Source of the DNA: a virus
IMG/VR virus record: IMGVR_UViG_3300032157_000010
Coordinates: 1-58,013 of that record
Length of the DNA stretch: 58,013 nt
Strand: one strand, 5' to 3'
Positions 29,501-38,200 of the stretch are shown one piece after another. The position numbers were made by a program, and so were the translations under genes. Each line of letters opens with the position of its first letter. The first letter of the stretch is position 1. The notes below the pieces were generated by a model, which was given only the letters and a program-made list of their open reading frames with translations, was not told where the DNA came from and made no database searches.

Positions 29501-30728
29501 CGCCTGTCGCCACCACCTCATCGCCGATCACGGTCGGGGCGGTGAATTCCCGGTAGCGCGTGGCATTGGCGGCATTGTCCGCGAAATAGAGCCCGTAGCC
29601 GGCTCGGCGCGTGCCCTCGCCCTCTCCGACATGGGCCATGTCGAACCGGTCGAAATCGGCGCCGGTGCCGTGATAGGCGCGGATGCCCAATTGCTCGGCG
29701 CCCGATTTCACCTTGTCGGCATCGGCGCGCAGGGATTCCACCACATTCAGCTTCACGCTGTCGGGCAGGATCCGGGAGGCGACGGTTTCCAGTTCGGTGC
29801 GCAAAGCGTCGGTTGTGTCCCTTGCAGTTGCGATATCGGCGTCGAGGTCAGGATCGCGCGCGGGCACAGAGCCGGCAAGAGCGGCCGCGCCGGCGGGGGA
29901 AAGGTCGTCGGGGCGCGGCGTGAACGCGGGGGAAGCGGCGCTGTCATCCGGCCCGCGGCCGAGGTCATCCTCGATCGCTTTGCCGACGCCATCCATGTCG
30001 AAGCCCGAGGCCAGCGCACGGCGGGCCAGGCCGGCCCCCAGCAGGCCGGAGAGGACCGTGGCGCCAGCGATAGCCATCGCGCTTTCTTCGCCTGTACGGG
30101 TCTGCTGGGTGGCTTGCAGCGCACCTTCCGTGGCGACCGCGCCGGCCGCGCCATAAGCGGCGACGGAGGCCGCCGAGCGCAGCACCGAAGCGCCGCCCCG
30201 CGCCGAGCGCACCACTGCGCCGCCTGGCAAGAGGATGGTGGGATCGAACAAGCCGGCCGCCAGCCCTTGCGCAAAGCCGACCGCGCCCTGGCTTTCCAGA
30301 TATTTGCGATCCTTCACCTCGCGGTCGATGTCGGATTTGATGGCATCGGCATGCGCCTTGGATCTGGCGCGGGTAAAATTCTCCCAATGCTCCTCATAAG
30401 GCGTGCCGGCGATATCGGCCCAGGGGTCGTAGCCATCCTCGGCCGGGCCGTCGAAGGCGAGGCTATTGGAGGAGAGCAGCGAGCCGACGGTGTTTTCCAT
30501 GCGGAAAGCCGCCGAGGCGCCCTCGCCATCCGCCAGCAATGCGCCGCCGCCGACTGTGGCCATCGCGCCGAGTGTCAAGGCCGGCGCGAACAGCATGCCG
30601 GCGCCGAGGCCCGCCGCCCCCGTCACCTTGGCGGCCGTCGACAGGCCCTCATCTTCCGGAACCGGAGTGGACAGGTCGCGATTGGGCAAAAAGCCGCCGG
30701 TCGGCGCAGTTTCAGGGCGCAGAGGCAT
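23568..30728 (-). CDS. Giant internal virion protein with three ART-like domains and an HExxH motif
   Basis: 2386 residues. N-terminal Gly/Ala-rich hydrophobic segments lie at about 35-65 and 150-240. Three regions have the ADP-ribosyltransferase-like pattern: (1) about 349-572 with YHGT (352-355), GYGLYFAD and a closing YVAFDDSLVKI; (2) about 595-745 with VHGT (598-601), GHGVYMF; (3) about 773-900 with YHGT (775-778), DGAFFF and WYISWGDNTVRS. HESVH (949-953) fits a zincin HExxH metalloprotease. A long charged helical region (about 1030-1370) follows, then a large C-terminal part without recognised domains. The layout matches the polyvalent proteins described by Iyer, Burroughs and Aravind. 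Position between fibre and amidase protein suggests it is packaged and ejected into the host. Activities are untested. Confidence 0.8.
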   Translation of the reverse strand: MPLRPETAPTGGFLPNRDLSTPVPEDEGLSTAAKVTGAAGLGAGMLFAPALTLGAMATVGGGALLADGEGASAAFRMENTVGSLLSSNSLAFDGPAEDGYDPWADIAGTPYEEHWENFTRARSKAHADAIKSDIDREVKDRKYLESQGAVGFAQGLAAGLFDPTILLPGGAVVRSARGGASVLRSAASVAAYGAAGAVATEGALQATQQTRTGEESAMAIAGATVLSGLLGAGLARRALASGFDMDGVGKAIEDDLGRGPDDSAASPAFTPRPDDLSPAGAAALAGSVPARDPDLDADIATARDTTDALRTELETVASRILPDSVKLNVVESLRADADKVKSGAEQLGIRAYHGTGADFDRFDMAHVGEGEGTRRAGYGLYFADNAANATRYREFTAPTVIGDEVVATGEVRQAAMLRREGKLDQVLGQERRDVQALLDKPNPSDFMVEATNRKLGRVEAMERVAKGEVRSGGHLYEVELDAEPTQLLDWDVPVKDQPEVAAKAREAARKAGLGEEAMDLKGSDFYAALEAKTMSDVATSRLLAESGVPGVRYWNAETTDYVAFDDSLVKITAKDGKPVAAGERAKVVDELFSIRRGVHGTDRGFKVFDESKFAPSEWGHGVYMFPEEWVKAQGAAGKTVGYGHGSGAMRNLILQVETSRPFVIDATEFGKSSADWAALKEHGWTFEGSPGEYWDRGVVGRDAQIRAAKRFSEALLKAGYDSVIVRRDGVDREIVGIRQGSVKYANSGETAFAVRRGEQPQTPDTPRTPTEVKGYHGTPNGAIERFRAEHASEAHDGAFFFTSRPEGTARYTGEAFFDSPFDMNMKPAVYPVYVETKGFKEIDWAGQTHNDGTGPSGGSLNDEMAIAKREGAPGLVVRNIDEGNGEENWYISWGDNTVRSALSESQMLGMRKGTGGDPTVEGSFSRDAQGNLMVTISRAALDPVGTLHHESVHALKELGTFTPREWKALENAAKSKGWMTVPEMADYAKLYGPSITGETAAPPSVKPSSEGGQAQGKQLVVARPGVPQVRNVADFKNAVDELKAKLNVTTRPRRELPDSEKFSLRSLVTMVEEMKEGSRLGLVADHVRGFKHDTQAIIDIAEQHVNIDFKQISPEDKEAFLDALSDLQQIVNDRLQVGYRVADEIDEVDELVSNRFEQAIDQMSNLKDDADSILEDMESHVEDLENIIALREEAGDTTAIDRSAREDDGDVDVAQIDASASQIIARYSMPDYANTKSILDVGELETARLRGIIDDVRAKFDALKDADTVGKRAVELEDQQADLGEAVYPAKLARDQADQLETILLDKRDEASKEFSRIKEDLVDPDLRRMEDLVDELEARIDDVGGYGQAGPDVRLSVRSKGGEAKPFDISKLSPDLQSRLTEEAIAMAYQRWVRGTEPHKGVIGAAFARVRNFLEAVRNALTGKGMNSAEDIFAKIDAGKIAERADGRKRAAMAKAPRQGASSVGAAASQTGDYRLKSTGIGLEKGLARLAPGLWLQNASSRIARQVADELQESGVYRADHADWFETARGGAEQGQYGAVESRIKTFQGQMLADGFTAIDDAFMKYRKGTDKRRTGDLTVTSLSDYFTGSGDKLDFKQFREAVGRAMAEGDSHEIAEVAALAKRLRPHFDKWKDEAIKLGLLPEGVTPETAPTYMMRLYDRKKIIDNRPEFKKVIVQWLGEVEKSNARVRDALRASMDELTSVEGEIAAAETRIQKRAERQAKADKKAREEGRVSTTDEAAVLKDEADQLAIQTAKVRLKEIEKLVQEQVEAYQGKTAGEAQSAIEARRKADEARDPSAKRRPEQMLKPVRDAAEKIAGQEPKDPAELPGLADQIISRIIGTPEGRLPYDAPSVKQQAFGADMDARGPLAARSWLIPDKLIEPFLERDIDMLLRSYAHTMISDIELAKRFGTPDMITKFKDIDEDYSALLNAAKTDAERRKLQREKDETFRNVAAIRDRLRGQYKIPEDPEAVMLRVGRTALTLSYMSKLGGMTVSAFTDPARFVMVHGLARTFSDGLIPMFANFGQFKKTARELERLHGVAEMITDSRALRMADISDTWGQNTKFERLVQSGGRQFGMVSLMAPWNATMKQFASIMTLNRIMRNAVKRAEGKTLSKGEQEYMAFLGISDGAARRMGIEFKQHGVKKNGLWLPNAENWAPEAGNVRDALSVALRKDIDRTIVTPSVGEKPKFASTMTGALMLQFKSFAFSATQKMLIAGLQQRDAAAVNGALLSMVLGGLVYYLKGEMAGKPALIPTSIDDTNWGVFMGEAFDRSGLAGILMEGNNLVEKVSRGKVGLAALTGKPISRYASRNTLQSLAGPTFGLAEDALDIAGSVFDDRQWTRKDNHRIRQVIPGQNIFYLRKPIDQIEAGLNEALGIPERASR

Positions 30729-30753
30729 GGATGTCTTTCTTGATTTATAAGAG

Positions 30754-30779
30754 GAAAATCAGCTTAAGGTAGGATTTTC
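30754..30779 (-). terminator. Weak hairpin after the 882-residue gene
   Basis: GAAAATC (30754-30760) pairs with GATTTTC (30773-30779) around a 12-base loop just after the stop at 30787, with a T-rich segment before the giant gene. The stem is AT-rich, so termination is probably partial. Confidence 0.4.
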
Positions 30780-30786
30780 GTACGTT

Positions 30787-33435
30787 TTAGTCGAACAGCC
30801 CCATGATCGCCCGCTGCGCCAGATCGACCGATGCATCCAGCGCCGGCCTTGGATCATGCGCCTGGGACAGAGCCTTCTGCCTGACTTCGGCTTCCTTGGA
30901 CTTGGCGGCCTTGACGTCGACGAAGAAGGGGCGGGGTGCGATCCGGATAGCGGGGATGCCGTTTTCATCCTCGTCGATCCAGCCGATATCGTAGGAGGGA
31001 TGCGGATTGCCCCGGGCAATGTCGCCGAAGGTGGTGGGGCCGGAGCGGATGATGATCTTGTCCAGCGGGATTTCTTTGCCGGCCAGCTCTCGCACCGTCT
31101 GTTTCAGATCGTCGGTGAAGTAATCCATCGACGGCTTGCCATTGGCTCGGGATGCGATCGGGGGATAGTATTTCTCCGGCGGCTCGCGCATCAGGATTTT
31201 CCGGCCGGTGATGGCCGAGGTGGAATAGACCTGGGCGAGATGGTTCTGGGCGGCCTTCTTGGCCCATTCCGCGTCGCCGGTCTCGACATAGTTCATCCGG
31301 AAGGCTTCGCGATAGGCTTCCTGCACCTCGGCCCTGGCGCGGTCGTTGATGAAGCCGGGCTCGGAGGAGAACCAGCCGTCATGCCTGGCGGTGATGTCGG
31401 CGACGGTGAGGTCCTTGGCGAGCTTGGCCCCATCCTCGGCCAGCGCCTTCTTGGCCTTCTGGAATTCCGGGGTCTTGGTTTCCTCGATCTTGGCGATCGC
31501 CTGTTGCGGGGTGAGGCCGAGATCCATCACCAGGGTGTTGAACCGTGTGGTGTCGGCTTCAAAATCCTTGTCCGCCCCCGTCGCGCCCGGCCGCTCGCGC
31601 ATGATGCGCCCGACGGTCTGATAGGCATAGATCTTCTGCTCACCCGAGCCATTGACCGCCATGCCGCGCAGCGACTGCATCGCCCCTTGCGGGATATAGG
31701 AGGTCTCCTGGGCGAGCTTCACCACGGCTTCGGCGGCTTCCGGCTGCCCAGATTGCAGGGCGGTGGAGAGATCCGACGCCGCCCAGGCCTTGTCGACCAC
31801 CTTGCGGTCATCGGCGGAACCGGGATCGACGGGATAGGCGCCGGCGATCAGCATCCGCGCCCGCTCGGCATCGGCTTCCTTCTCGCGCAAAGCATTGGCC
31901 CTGGCGACGATATCGCCGCGGGCGGCCGCCAGTTCGCGGGCGAAGGCGCCGCGCATAGTGGGATCTTCGAGCGTGGCGGTCATCACCTCGCCGCGGATCG
32001 CCTTGAGGGCGGCTTGCCCTTCGCGCGATTCCCGGTCGTTCTGCAATTCGCCATGGCCCAGAATGCGCGAGGTCGGGATGGAATAGGTCTTGGAGAGTGA
32101 ACCCGCCAGTTGCTTGACGGCGGCAAGCTGCTCCGGCGTCTCGTCGCCGCCAGAACCCAGCAGCGAAATCCCGATGGCATTCTCATTGGACAGGCCCGAG
32201 GCATCCTTGCGCTGACCATGGGAGACGGGCTTGACATGGTTGGTGCGCTTGTCCATCGGCGCACCCTGGTAGATGGTGCCGTCCTTGTCGATGTAGAAAT
32301 GATAGCCGAACGAGCCGCCGCGGGCGCGGTCGACGGAATGGCCGTATTTGATGAAGCGATCGGCGCCGTCGCCGCCGGTGTGATGCAGCACGATGCCCTT
32401 GAAAGGCTGGGCATGGCGCGAGGCCGAGCGGCCATATTCGGCGTCGTCGCTGACCCGGTCGACAATGCGAAGGCCATTGACGACAAAGCGCCCGCCTTCT
32501 TCGCGCCCCGGTGAAACAGGTTTTGTTTCACGGGAAACAGCCTCCGCGCGCGGCCCGGTGATCCGACCCTTGCCGCGGGCATAATCGGTGATGGAAACCG
32601 CTCCGTCCGGCTTGGCTTCACCGGTTGTCGGCTTGGCTCTGGTCTCGGGGTTCTCGGCTTCATCCACCTTGCCGGAGATGCCCCCGCCCAGGCTGGGCTG
32701 AGTGCTGCCGGGGGCATCGAACAGATCGCCGGTGAGCCGGTCCAGCGTCTTGGCGTCGGCGTTTTCCTTCAGATTGCGGACGAACTCTTTTGCCGCTTTC
32801 TGGCGCATTTCGTCAAGCACCGGGGCGGGGACGATGCCGCGATAGGCCTCGATCGACTGCTCGATGCGGTCGATGCCGCCGCGCACGTCTCCGCCGGCAA
32901 TCGCGCGCTGGGTGATGGCATCGACATTGGTGGCGAGCTGGTCGCCGAACATGCGGATGCGTTCGTTGTTCTCATACGCAATCGATTTGCCGATATATTG
33001 ATGCTGGCGGCGGATTTTCAGGCTTTCGAATTTCTGCAAAGCCTCTTCCGACGGGCGGAAGCCGCGCTCGGTCAGCCTTGCACGCACGCCCTCGGTGTCG
33101 GTCTCCAGCCGGGCGGTGAGCGTATCGGTCATCCGCTCGGCGCCAGAGCGGGCGCGTGTGGTCTCATCGTTGAAGGCGCGTGAATAGCCGGTGTCGAGTT
33201 CGAGGTCCGCGGCATCGAGGAAAGCGGCATCTTCCGCCGCGCGCCGGCGCTCCTCCAGCTTCTGCTGGGCCTCGACATAGCCGGACAGGGCCTTGCCGAC
33301 ATCGCCGATGGAGGCGCCGACCTGACGCGTTGCCCGCCCGACCTGGGCGCCGAAATCATCACCGTCCGCCCGAGGCAGGGCTTGCGTCGCCGCGCTCGGA
33401 ATCGGGACATTATTGGGGCCGATGACCCTAGCCAT
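30787..33435 (-). CDS. Internal virion protein with Amidase_2 peptidoglycan hydrolase domain
   Basis: 882 residues. The first 240 are helical and charged. Residues about 345-480 form an N-acetylmuramoyl-L-alanine amidase (Amidase_2/PGRP) domain: GIVLHHTGG with His351/His352, FGYHFYIDKDGTIYQGAP, ENAIGISLLG and ILGHGELQND with His461, giving zinc-ligand and catalytic positions. The remaining 400 are helical. As in T7 gp16, a wall-cutting domain inside an ejected core protein lets DNA and proteins cross the cell wall. Located with the other internal proteins. Confidence 0.85.
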   Translation of the reverse strand: MARVIGPNNVPIPSAATQALPRADGDDFGAQVGRATRQVGASIGDVGKALSGYVEAQQKLEERRRAAEDAAFLDAADLELDTGYSRAFNDETTRARSGAERMTDTLTARLETDTEGVRARLTERGFRPSEEALQKFESLKIRRQHQYIGKSIAYENNERIRMFGDQLATNVDAITQRAIAGGDVRGGIDRIEQSIEAYRGIVPAPVLDEMRQKAAKEFVRNLKENADAKTLDRLTGDLFDAPGSTQPSLGGGISGKVDEAENPETRAKPTTGEAKPDGAVSITDYARGKGRITGPRAEAVSRETKPVSPGREEGGRFVVNGLRIVDRVSDDAEYGRSASRHAQPFKGIVLHHTGGDGADRFIKYGHSVDRARGGSFGYHFYIDKDGTIYQGAPMDKRTNHVKPVSHGQRKDASGLSNENAIGISLLGSGGDETPEQLAAVKQLAGSLSKTYSIPTSRILGHGELQNDRESREGQAALKAIRGEVMTATLEDPTMRGAFARELAAARGDIVARANALREKEADAERARMLIAGAYPVDPGSADDRKVVDKAWAASDLSTALQSGQPEAAEAVVKLAQETSYIPQGAMQSLRGMAVNGSGEQKIYAYQTVGRIMRERPGATGADKDFEADTTRFNTLVMDLGLTPQQAIAKIEETKTPEFQKAKKALAEDGAKLAKDLTVADITARHDGWFSSEPGFINDRARAEVQEAYREAFRMNYVETGDAEWAKKAAQNHLAQVYSTSAITGRKILMREPPEKYYPPIASRANGKPSMDYFTDDLKQTVRELAGKEIPLDKIIIRSGPTTFGDIARGNPHPSYDIGWIDEDENGIPAIRIAPRPFFVDVKAAKSKEAEVRQKALSQAHDPRPALDASVDLAQRAIMGLFD

Positions 33436-33630
33436 GGATGGGGGATTCCTCTATGATATGATCGTGACATGCGGCGTGGAAGCAGACACGCAGTTGTGGC
33501 GATGTTCCCTTACCCGACTGCAGGGGAAGCCCAGAGACCGGATACGCAGATAGTCCGCGCGGCCTAGAAAGGCCTTTGCTCAAAATCGGGAAATAGCCGG
33601 GGTAGCGTCCGGCCTGTCACAGCAACGGCT

Positions 33631-34122
33631 CTAGACAAGCGGATTACCCGCGGTCCGACCGGCCTGCGGGTAGTTGTTGAACGCGCGCGAAGCCCCCGAC
33701 AGCAAGGTGGCGGCGGCGGAGAGCTTTCCGGCTTTTTTGAAATTCTTCGCCGCCGTCCGGTCCAGATTGGCCTGGTTCTCATAGGCATTGGCCTTGACCG
33801 CGCCTTCATGGGTGATGCGGGAGGAACCGAGCGCAATCTCATTGACGATGTCTTCGTCCACCATCAAAGGCGTGCCGGCGAGATCGATGCCCGAGGCGCC
33901 GCGGCTCGCGATGGCGGTCGCCCGCTCGCGGCTCATCTTGCGCTCATAGTCGGAGGCCTCGACCGCCGCCCGGTCGCGCTCGGCAGCGGCGTTGATCTCG
34001 CCCACCTTGGCGTTATATTCTGCGGCATTGGCATTGGCTTCGCCTTCATTCCTGGCGCCGACCGCGCCGACGACGGAGCCGGCCATGCCAAGCACGGCGG
34101 AGGCAACAGCAAGAAAAGCCAT
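33631..34122 (-). CDS. Internal virion core protein, T7 gp14-like
   Basis: 163 residues. An N-terminal hydrophobic segment (AVASAVLGMAGSVVGAVGA) precedes a long helical Ala- and Glu-rich body (NANAAEYNAKVGEINAAAERDRAAVEASDYERK), the usual build of podovirus gp14-type internal proteins. Genes for the amidase-bearing and giant proteins follow, with a 195-base gap (33436-33630) that holds no clear gene or terminator. Confidence 0.75.
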   Translation of the reverse strand: MAFLAVASAVLGMAGSVVGAVGARNEGEANANAAEYNAKVGEINAAAERDRAAVEASDYERKMSRERATAIASRGASGIDLAGTPLMVDEDIVNEIALGSSRITHEGAVKANAYENQANLDRTAAKNFKKAGKLSAAATLLSGASRAFNNYPQAGRTAGNPLV

Positions 34123-34156
34123 TGGTTCGATTTCCGATATGTGGTAGGGTTGAGAG

Positions 34157-34372
34157 ATGGACGCTGAGACACTGACCTATTTCCGCGATCACGTGAAAGC
34201 CCTCGAAGCGCGGGCGCTTGACGGCGATGAAGACGCCATCAAATCGCTGTGCTGCATGGTGCTGATCCGCGAATATGGCTCACCGCCCCCCGAAGGCGAC
34301 GGCCTGGAGTTCACCACCTTCCAAGGCGATGTCGTCGATCTGGCGGAATGGATGAAACGGAGGGCGGCGTGA
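34157..34372 (+). CDS. First gene of a rightward three-gene island
   Basis: 71 residues, ATG at 34157, in opposite orientation to the virion operon around it. Acidic and helical (TYFRDHVKALEARALDGDEDAI). It ends in a GTGA overlap with the next gene. No family recognised. Confidence 0.65.
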   Translation: MDAETLTYFRDHVKALEARALDGDEDAIKSLCCMVLIREYGSPPPEGDGLEFTTFQGDVVDLAEWMKRRAA

Positions 34373-34575
34373 GCGATATCGATGACGATGTCTGGTACAT
34401 GTGGGAGCACACCTATCGCATCGTCAACAACATCCCTCACCCAAAAATGCTTTCCGAATTTGACCGGCTTCGCATCGCGTCAGTCATGCGCAAGACTTAC
34501 AGCGCCGACGAGGGGAAAACCGATTCTTCCCTTGCCAAGCTGCTCTCGAACCCTGGAAAACGGAGGGCGGCGTGA
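34369..34575 (+). CDS. Second gene of the rightward island
   Basis: 68 residues from a GTG overlapping the preceding TGA. Segments such as DDDVWYMWEHTYRIVNNIPHP and EFDRLRIASVMRKTYSADEGKT suggest a small globular protein. The next gene starts by GTGA overlap at 34572. Confidence 0.6.
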   Translation: MSDIDDDVWYMWEHTYRIVNNIPHPKMLSEFDRLRIASVMRKTYSADEGKTDSSLAKLLSNPGKRRAA

Positions 34576-34841
34576 GCCGGTGGGAAGCCTTTCTCGAGGG
34601 CATGGCTTCATGCCTCGATCTGTTTCCGCGCCCGCGGCGCTTCGCGTTTCAGGACAAGACGGATGCCGAGGCGCTCGCGGATGACTGGCGCGTCGTCGGC
34701 GAAGACCTCTCCCGCACCATGGCAAACAGCAGCGCCGACCGCCCATCTGCAAAGAACTGCCGCATCGGTAGCGGCGTCTCCTGCTCAAACCCAAGCGTCT
34801 TCACCCAGCGCACCGCCGCGGTGAACCCCGGATCGACATAG
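34572..34841 (+). CDS. Third gene of the rightward island, running antisense into the acetyltransferase gene
   Basis: 89 residues from a GTG. The first 50 residues (SRWEAFLEGMASCLDLF ... DAEALADDWRVVGEDLSRTM) look like a small phage protein. The last 35 residues are antisense to the GNAT gene's 3' end and look like chance coding. The true C-terminus may have been changed by insertion. Confidence 0.5.
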   Translation: MSRWEAFLEGMASCLDLFPRPRRFAFQDKTDAEALADDWRVVGEDLSRTMANSSADRPSAKNCRIGSGVSCSNPSVFTQRTAAVNPGST

Positions 34842-35137
34842 GCTTCCACCCGGGCGAACCGGGTCTGCTCAGCCAGAAACGCCTTCACCGCCTTGTGCAC
34901 CGCGCGCCAATGGAGCGGTGCCCGCGATGACAGCACGCACCAGGCAAGGCCTCGAGGTCCATCCACCGGCATCACCCCCGCCGCCCCGATGATCTCGCCA
35001 GAGACCGCCCCGGAGAAGCACGGGCCTTCCATGAACCGCGCCAGATACTCCTCCGCCGCCAGGGCCTTCATCCATTCCTGCCCGCCATAGTCGGCAAGCT
35101 CTTGCAGATGATCGGGCTTGAAAGGGAGAAGGTGCAT
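34649..35137 (-). CDS. GNAT-like acetyltransferase of the structural operon
   Basis: 162 residues. The pattern EIIGAAGVMPVDGPRGLAWCVLS, then a helix (WRAVHKAVKAFLAEQ) and FARVEAYVDPGFTAAVRWVKTLGFEQE is the GNAT fold seen in many podovirus late operons. Target unknown. The last 25 residues (RSSPTTRQSSASASASVLS) lie in the overlap with the rightward gene ending at 34841 and look unlike the rest, so the tail may be new. Confidence 0.75.
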   Translation of the reverse strand: MHLLPFKPDHLQELADYGGQEWMKALAAEEYLARFMEGPCFSGAVSGEIIGAAGVMPVDGPRGLAWCVLSSRAPLHWRAVHKAVKAFLAEQTRFARVEAYVDPGFTAAVRWVKTLGFEQETPLPMRQFFADGRSALLFAMVRERSSPTTRQSSASASASVLS

Positions 35138-35204
35138 TGGTAGAATCGCCTTGTGTGATCACAAACACGCTCTGCCGTTCATGGCGGGTTCTTTTGGTTG
35201 GAAG

Positions 35205-35234
35205 GTTCCTTCCTGGCTTCGGCTGGGAAGGAAC
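35205..35234 (-). terminator. Hairpin after the tail nozzle gene
   Basis: GTTCCTTCC (35205-35213) pairs with GGAAGGAAC (35226-35234) directly at the stop codon of the tail gene. The T-tract is weak, so it may be a partial terminator. Confidence 0.5.
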
Positions 35235-38200
35235 TAGCCGCTTCGCTCCGACCCTTCCATCTCCGGCACGATCGCCAGCACCGTCACCGGCAGCGGCGAA
35301 GACCCGTAAAGCAGACACCTGACGTCGCCGCGGTCCGGACCTTCCATCGACCGGGTGATCTCCCCGGTGAACAGCGGGATGGCTTCATCCATATCCAGCC
35401 CGTCGCGCTCGAAGGTGAGCTCGCGCGGCTCCCATTCCACCCGGCCTTCGGTCTCCTGATAGGACACCAGCCGCATATTGATCGGGCCGGAGTCGAGGAG
35501 AGCCAGGCCCAGATCCGAGATCGACTTGGTTTTCCCCACACCAGAGCCGGTCTGGGTGCCGAAGGGGAGCTTCAGCGTCTCCACCTCCCAGTCATAGGGC
35601 AGGCCGACCTGCACCACGGAGGCCGAATAGGCCAGCGTAATGCCGCCCGATGACACCGTGCGGTTGGGGTGGATGCGGCCGTCTGCCAGCACCGCCACCT
35701 CGCAGCCCTCCAGGTGATCGAGGCCGGTGATCGAGGTGGTGGCCGAGCCGTCATAGGTGATGCCGGAATGCACATAGAAAGCGTGCTTCTGGGCGTCCTT
35801 GACGGCGGCTTCCCACAGTGCCTCGGTGTCATAGTCCTGGCGGACGGGTGCGGTGAAGAAGCCTTCCATCACCTCGACATAACGCTGGGTGGCCGAGCCG
35901 ATCCGGCGCTTGACCAGGAACCAGACCTCATCGCGCTCGCCCGAAGGATAGACCTGGGTGGCGTCGTCGGCGCCGGGGATGATGGCGATGTCCTCGACGA
36001 TGGCGACATCGGAGATCGCACCCGTCTGTGCCGCATTGGGCACCGGCACCTTGCCGGCCGACAGCGAGCAATGCGTCCAGCCGATGATGTCCTGGGCGCG
36101 GGAATAGGCCAAAGGGGCGAGCCGGCCGTCGGAGCGATAGGTCCAGATGGTGGAGAGCGGCCGGCGCTGGTGCTCCATCGCCTCGATCGCCACCCGCCCG
36201 ACATGCTCGGCCAGGATGGACAGCTCGGCCGCGGTGAAGGTCTCGTTCTCATATTTGAAGCCGACATCGAACAGCCGGCGGCCACCGGCCTCGATCATCA
36301 CCATGGCGTCTTCGATCGAGAGCGCATCGGCGGCCGAGGCCGACACCACCTCGGCATGGGGCTCGAAGCCAACATCGGTCGCGGTGATCGAGGGCCCTTG
36401 GGTATTGGAGACCCAGATGCCGCCGGAGCCGACCAGCATGCGGCGCTTGCCCTTGATCCAGCGGATCGGGTCGTTGTTCTCGCTCTGCAAGGTGAAGGTG
36501 AGGGCATCGTCGTCCTGGACTTCGTTCACCAGGCTCTCGAAGCTGTCGGGGCGGAAATTCTCGATGTCGAAGGACTGCGAAAACCACATGGTACGCGGCT
36601 TGTCGGCGGTGCCGGCGACCACCGCGCGGGACTGGAAGAACGCCCCGATCGTCGGCCAGCCGGTGGTGTCGGACCATTCGCCGAGCTGCCAGTCTTCGGT
36701 CGGGATGTCGGCATAAGGCGCCTGGCGGCGCAGGCGCACCGTCACGGTCGCGGTGTCTGTGAAGGCGGTGATGATGCCCCAGGCCGGTTCCTTGCCCGGC
36801 CAGGTGAAGCGGATGGAGCGGCCGACATCGGTGGATTTGAACGGGGCATGCCCGCTTGCGGTGCAGGTGACGGAGCCTTCGGTGCCCGACAATTCCATCA
36901 GATGGGCATTGGAGCGGTAGAGATAGACCCCGCCGATCGCGCCATTGGTGTCGGCATCGTCGGGAGAACGGAAGCCGACATAGATGGTTGCAGCCGATGT
37001 GGAGAAGGTGATGGAGTGCCAGCCCGGCACATATTCGGTTGCCGACAGGATCTGGGTTCCGCCCGAAGAGGTGCCGATCAGCAGCGTGGTCTCGCCTGAG
37101 GCCCCGCCGCCGCCCAGGATACGAAAATGCAGCACGAATTCGGTGGAGATGGCAATGCCGGTGGACACTGCCTGTTCGATGGCGCCATATTCTCCGGCAT
37201 TGACGCCGCGCTGCAGCACGATGATCTTGGACGCCTCGCTCCATTCGAACGAGCCGGAGGTGTTCGACTTGTCGGTCCAGCTTTTGATGCCGTCTTCGAA
37301 ATCGGGGTTCTGGATCAGGTTCTTCTCGGCTAGGTCGATGCCGGGATTGCGGTCACCCCAGGGGCCGTCCTGGTCGTAGACGTCGACGATCGACCAGGTC
37401 CTATCGCCGCGGCGCTCCAGCCGGCGGCGGCGCTTGTCGGGGTGGTAGAGATAGAGGATATCGTTGGCCTGCTGATAGCGGATATCGAATAGCTGGGCCT
37501 CGGTATAGTCATGGGTAAGCTGCAGGGGCGTGTTGTCGAGCAGTGAGACGTCATCGACATAGACCGTCTCGACCGGATCATCGATGGTGTTCTTGAACCA
37601 GACATAGAAAGGGCTGGCGGCCGGGGTGAACGAGATCACATGGTTGCCAAGGCCCATGACAGTCTCGGGGAACAGATCGTCATCCAGCGAGGCCGAGCCG
37701 ACGCCGACGCTCAGGCTTGCGCCCAGATCCCCCTCGATGGTGAAGGCGAGCACATGCTCCACCCCTGTCGTGGTGGTGGCGACATCCTGCTGGGCAATGG
37801 CGGCTTCCCCGCCCGACGGGGTGAGGGCAAGCCGGCCGCCCCCGGTTGCCGAATGCGCGATCGCCGCGGTCGAGCCTTCGCTCTGATCGTCCCAGTCGGT
37901 GATGTTTGAGGCAAAGGTGCCGTTGGAGATCGTCGCGCCGATATTGGCGGCGGCCAGCCGCGCCTGGCGCTTGTAGAAGCGGAAATAGTTCTCCCCCATC
38001 TCGACGACATAGGCCTCCGCCTCGGAGGCCTTGAATGGCAGCAGCATCGTCGCCTTGGAGGAATCGGCCACCTCCGCGACGAAGCGTGTCCCCGGCATGG
38101 TCGTGAAGCCGCCGGTCGGCAGCAGCACCACATTGCGCGCGGTCGCGGCGCCATTGGCATAGCGGTCGAAGTCGACGCGGCTGGCCATCCTGGGCGCGAG

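Noticed and set aside
28344-30743. 799-residue plus-strand ORF opposite the giant protein
   Set aside because: Antisense shadow in high-GC sequence; the leftward frame has recognisable domains.
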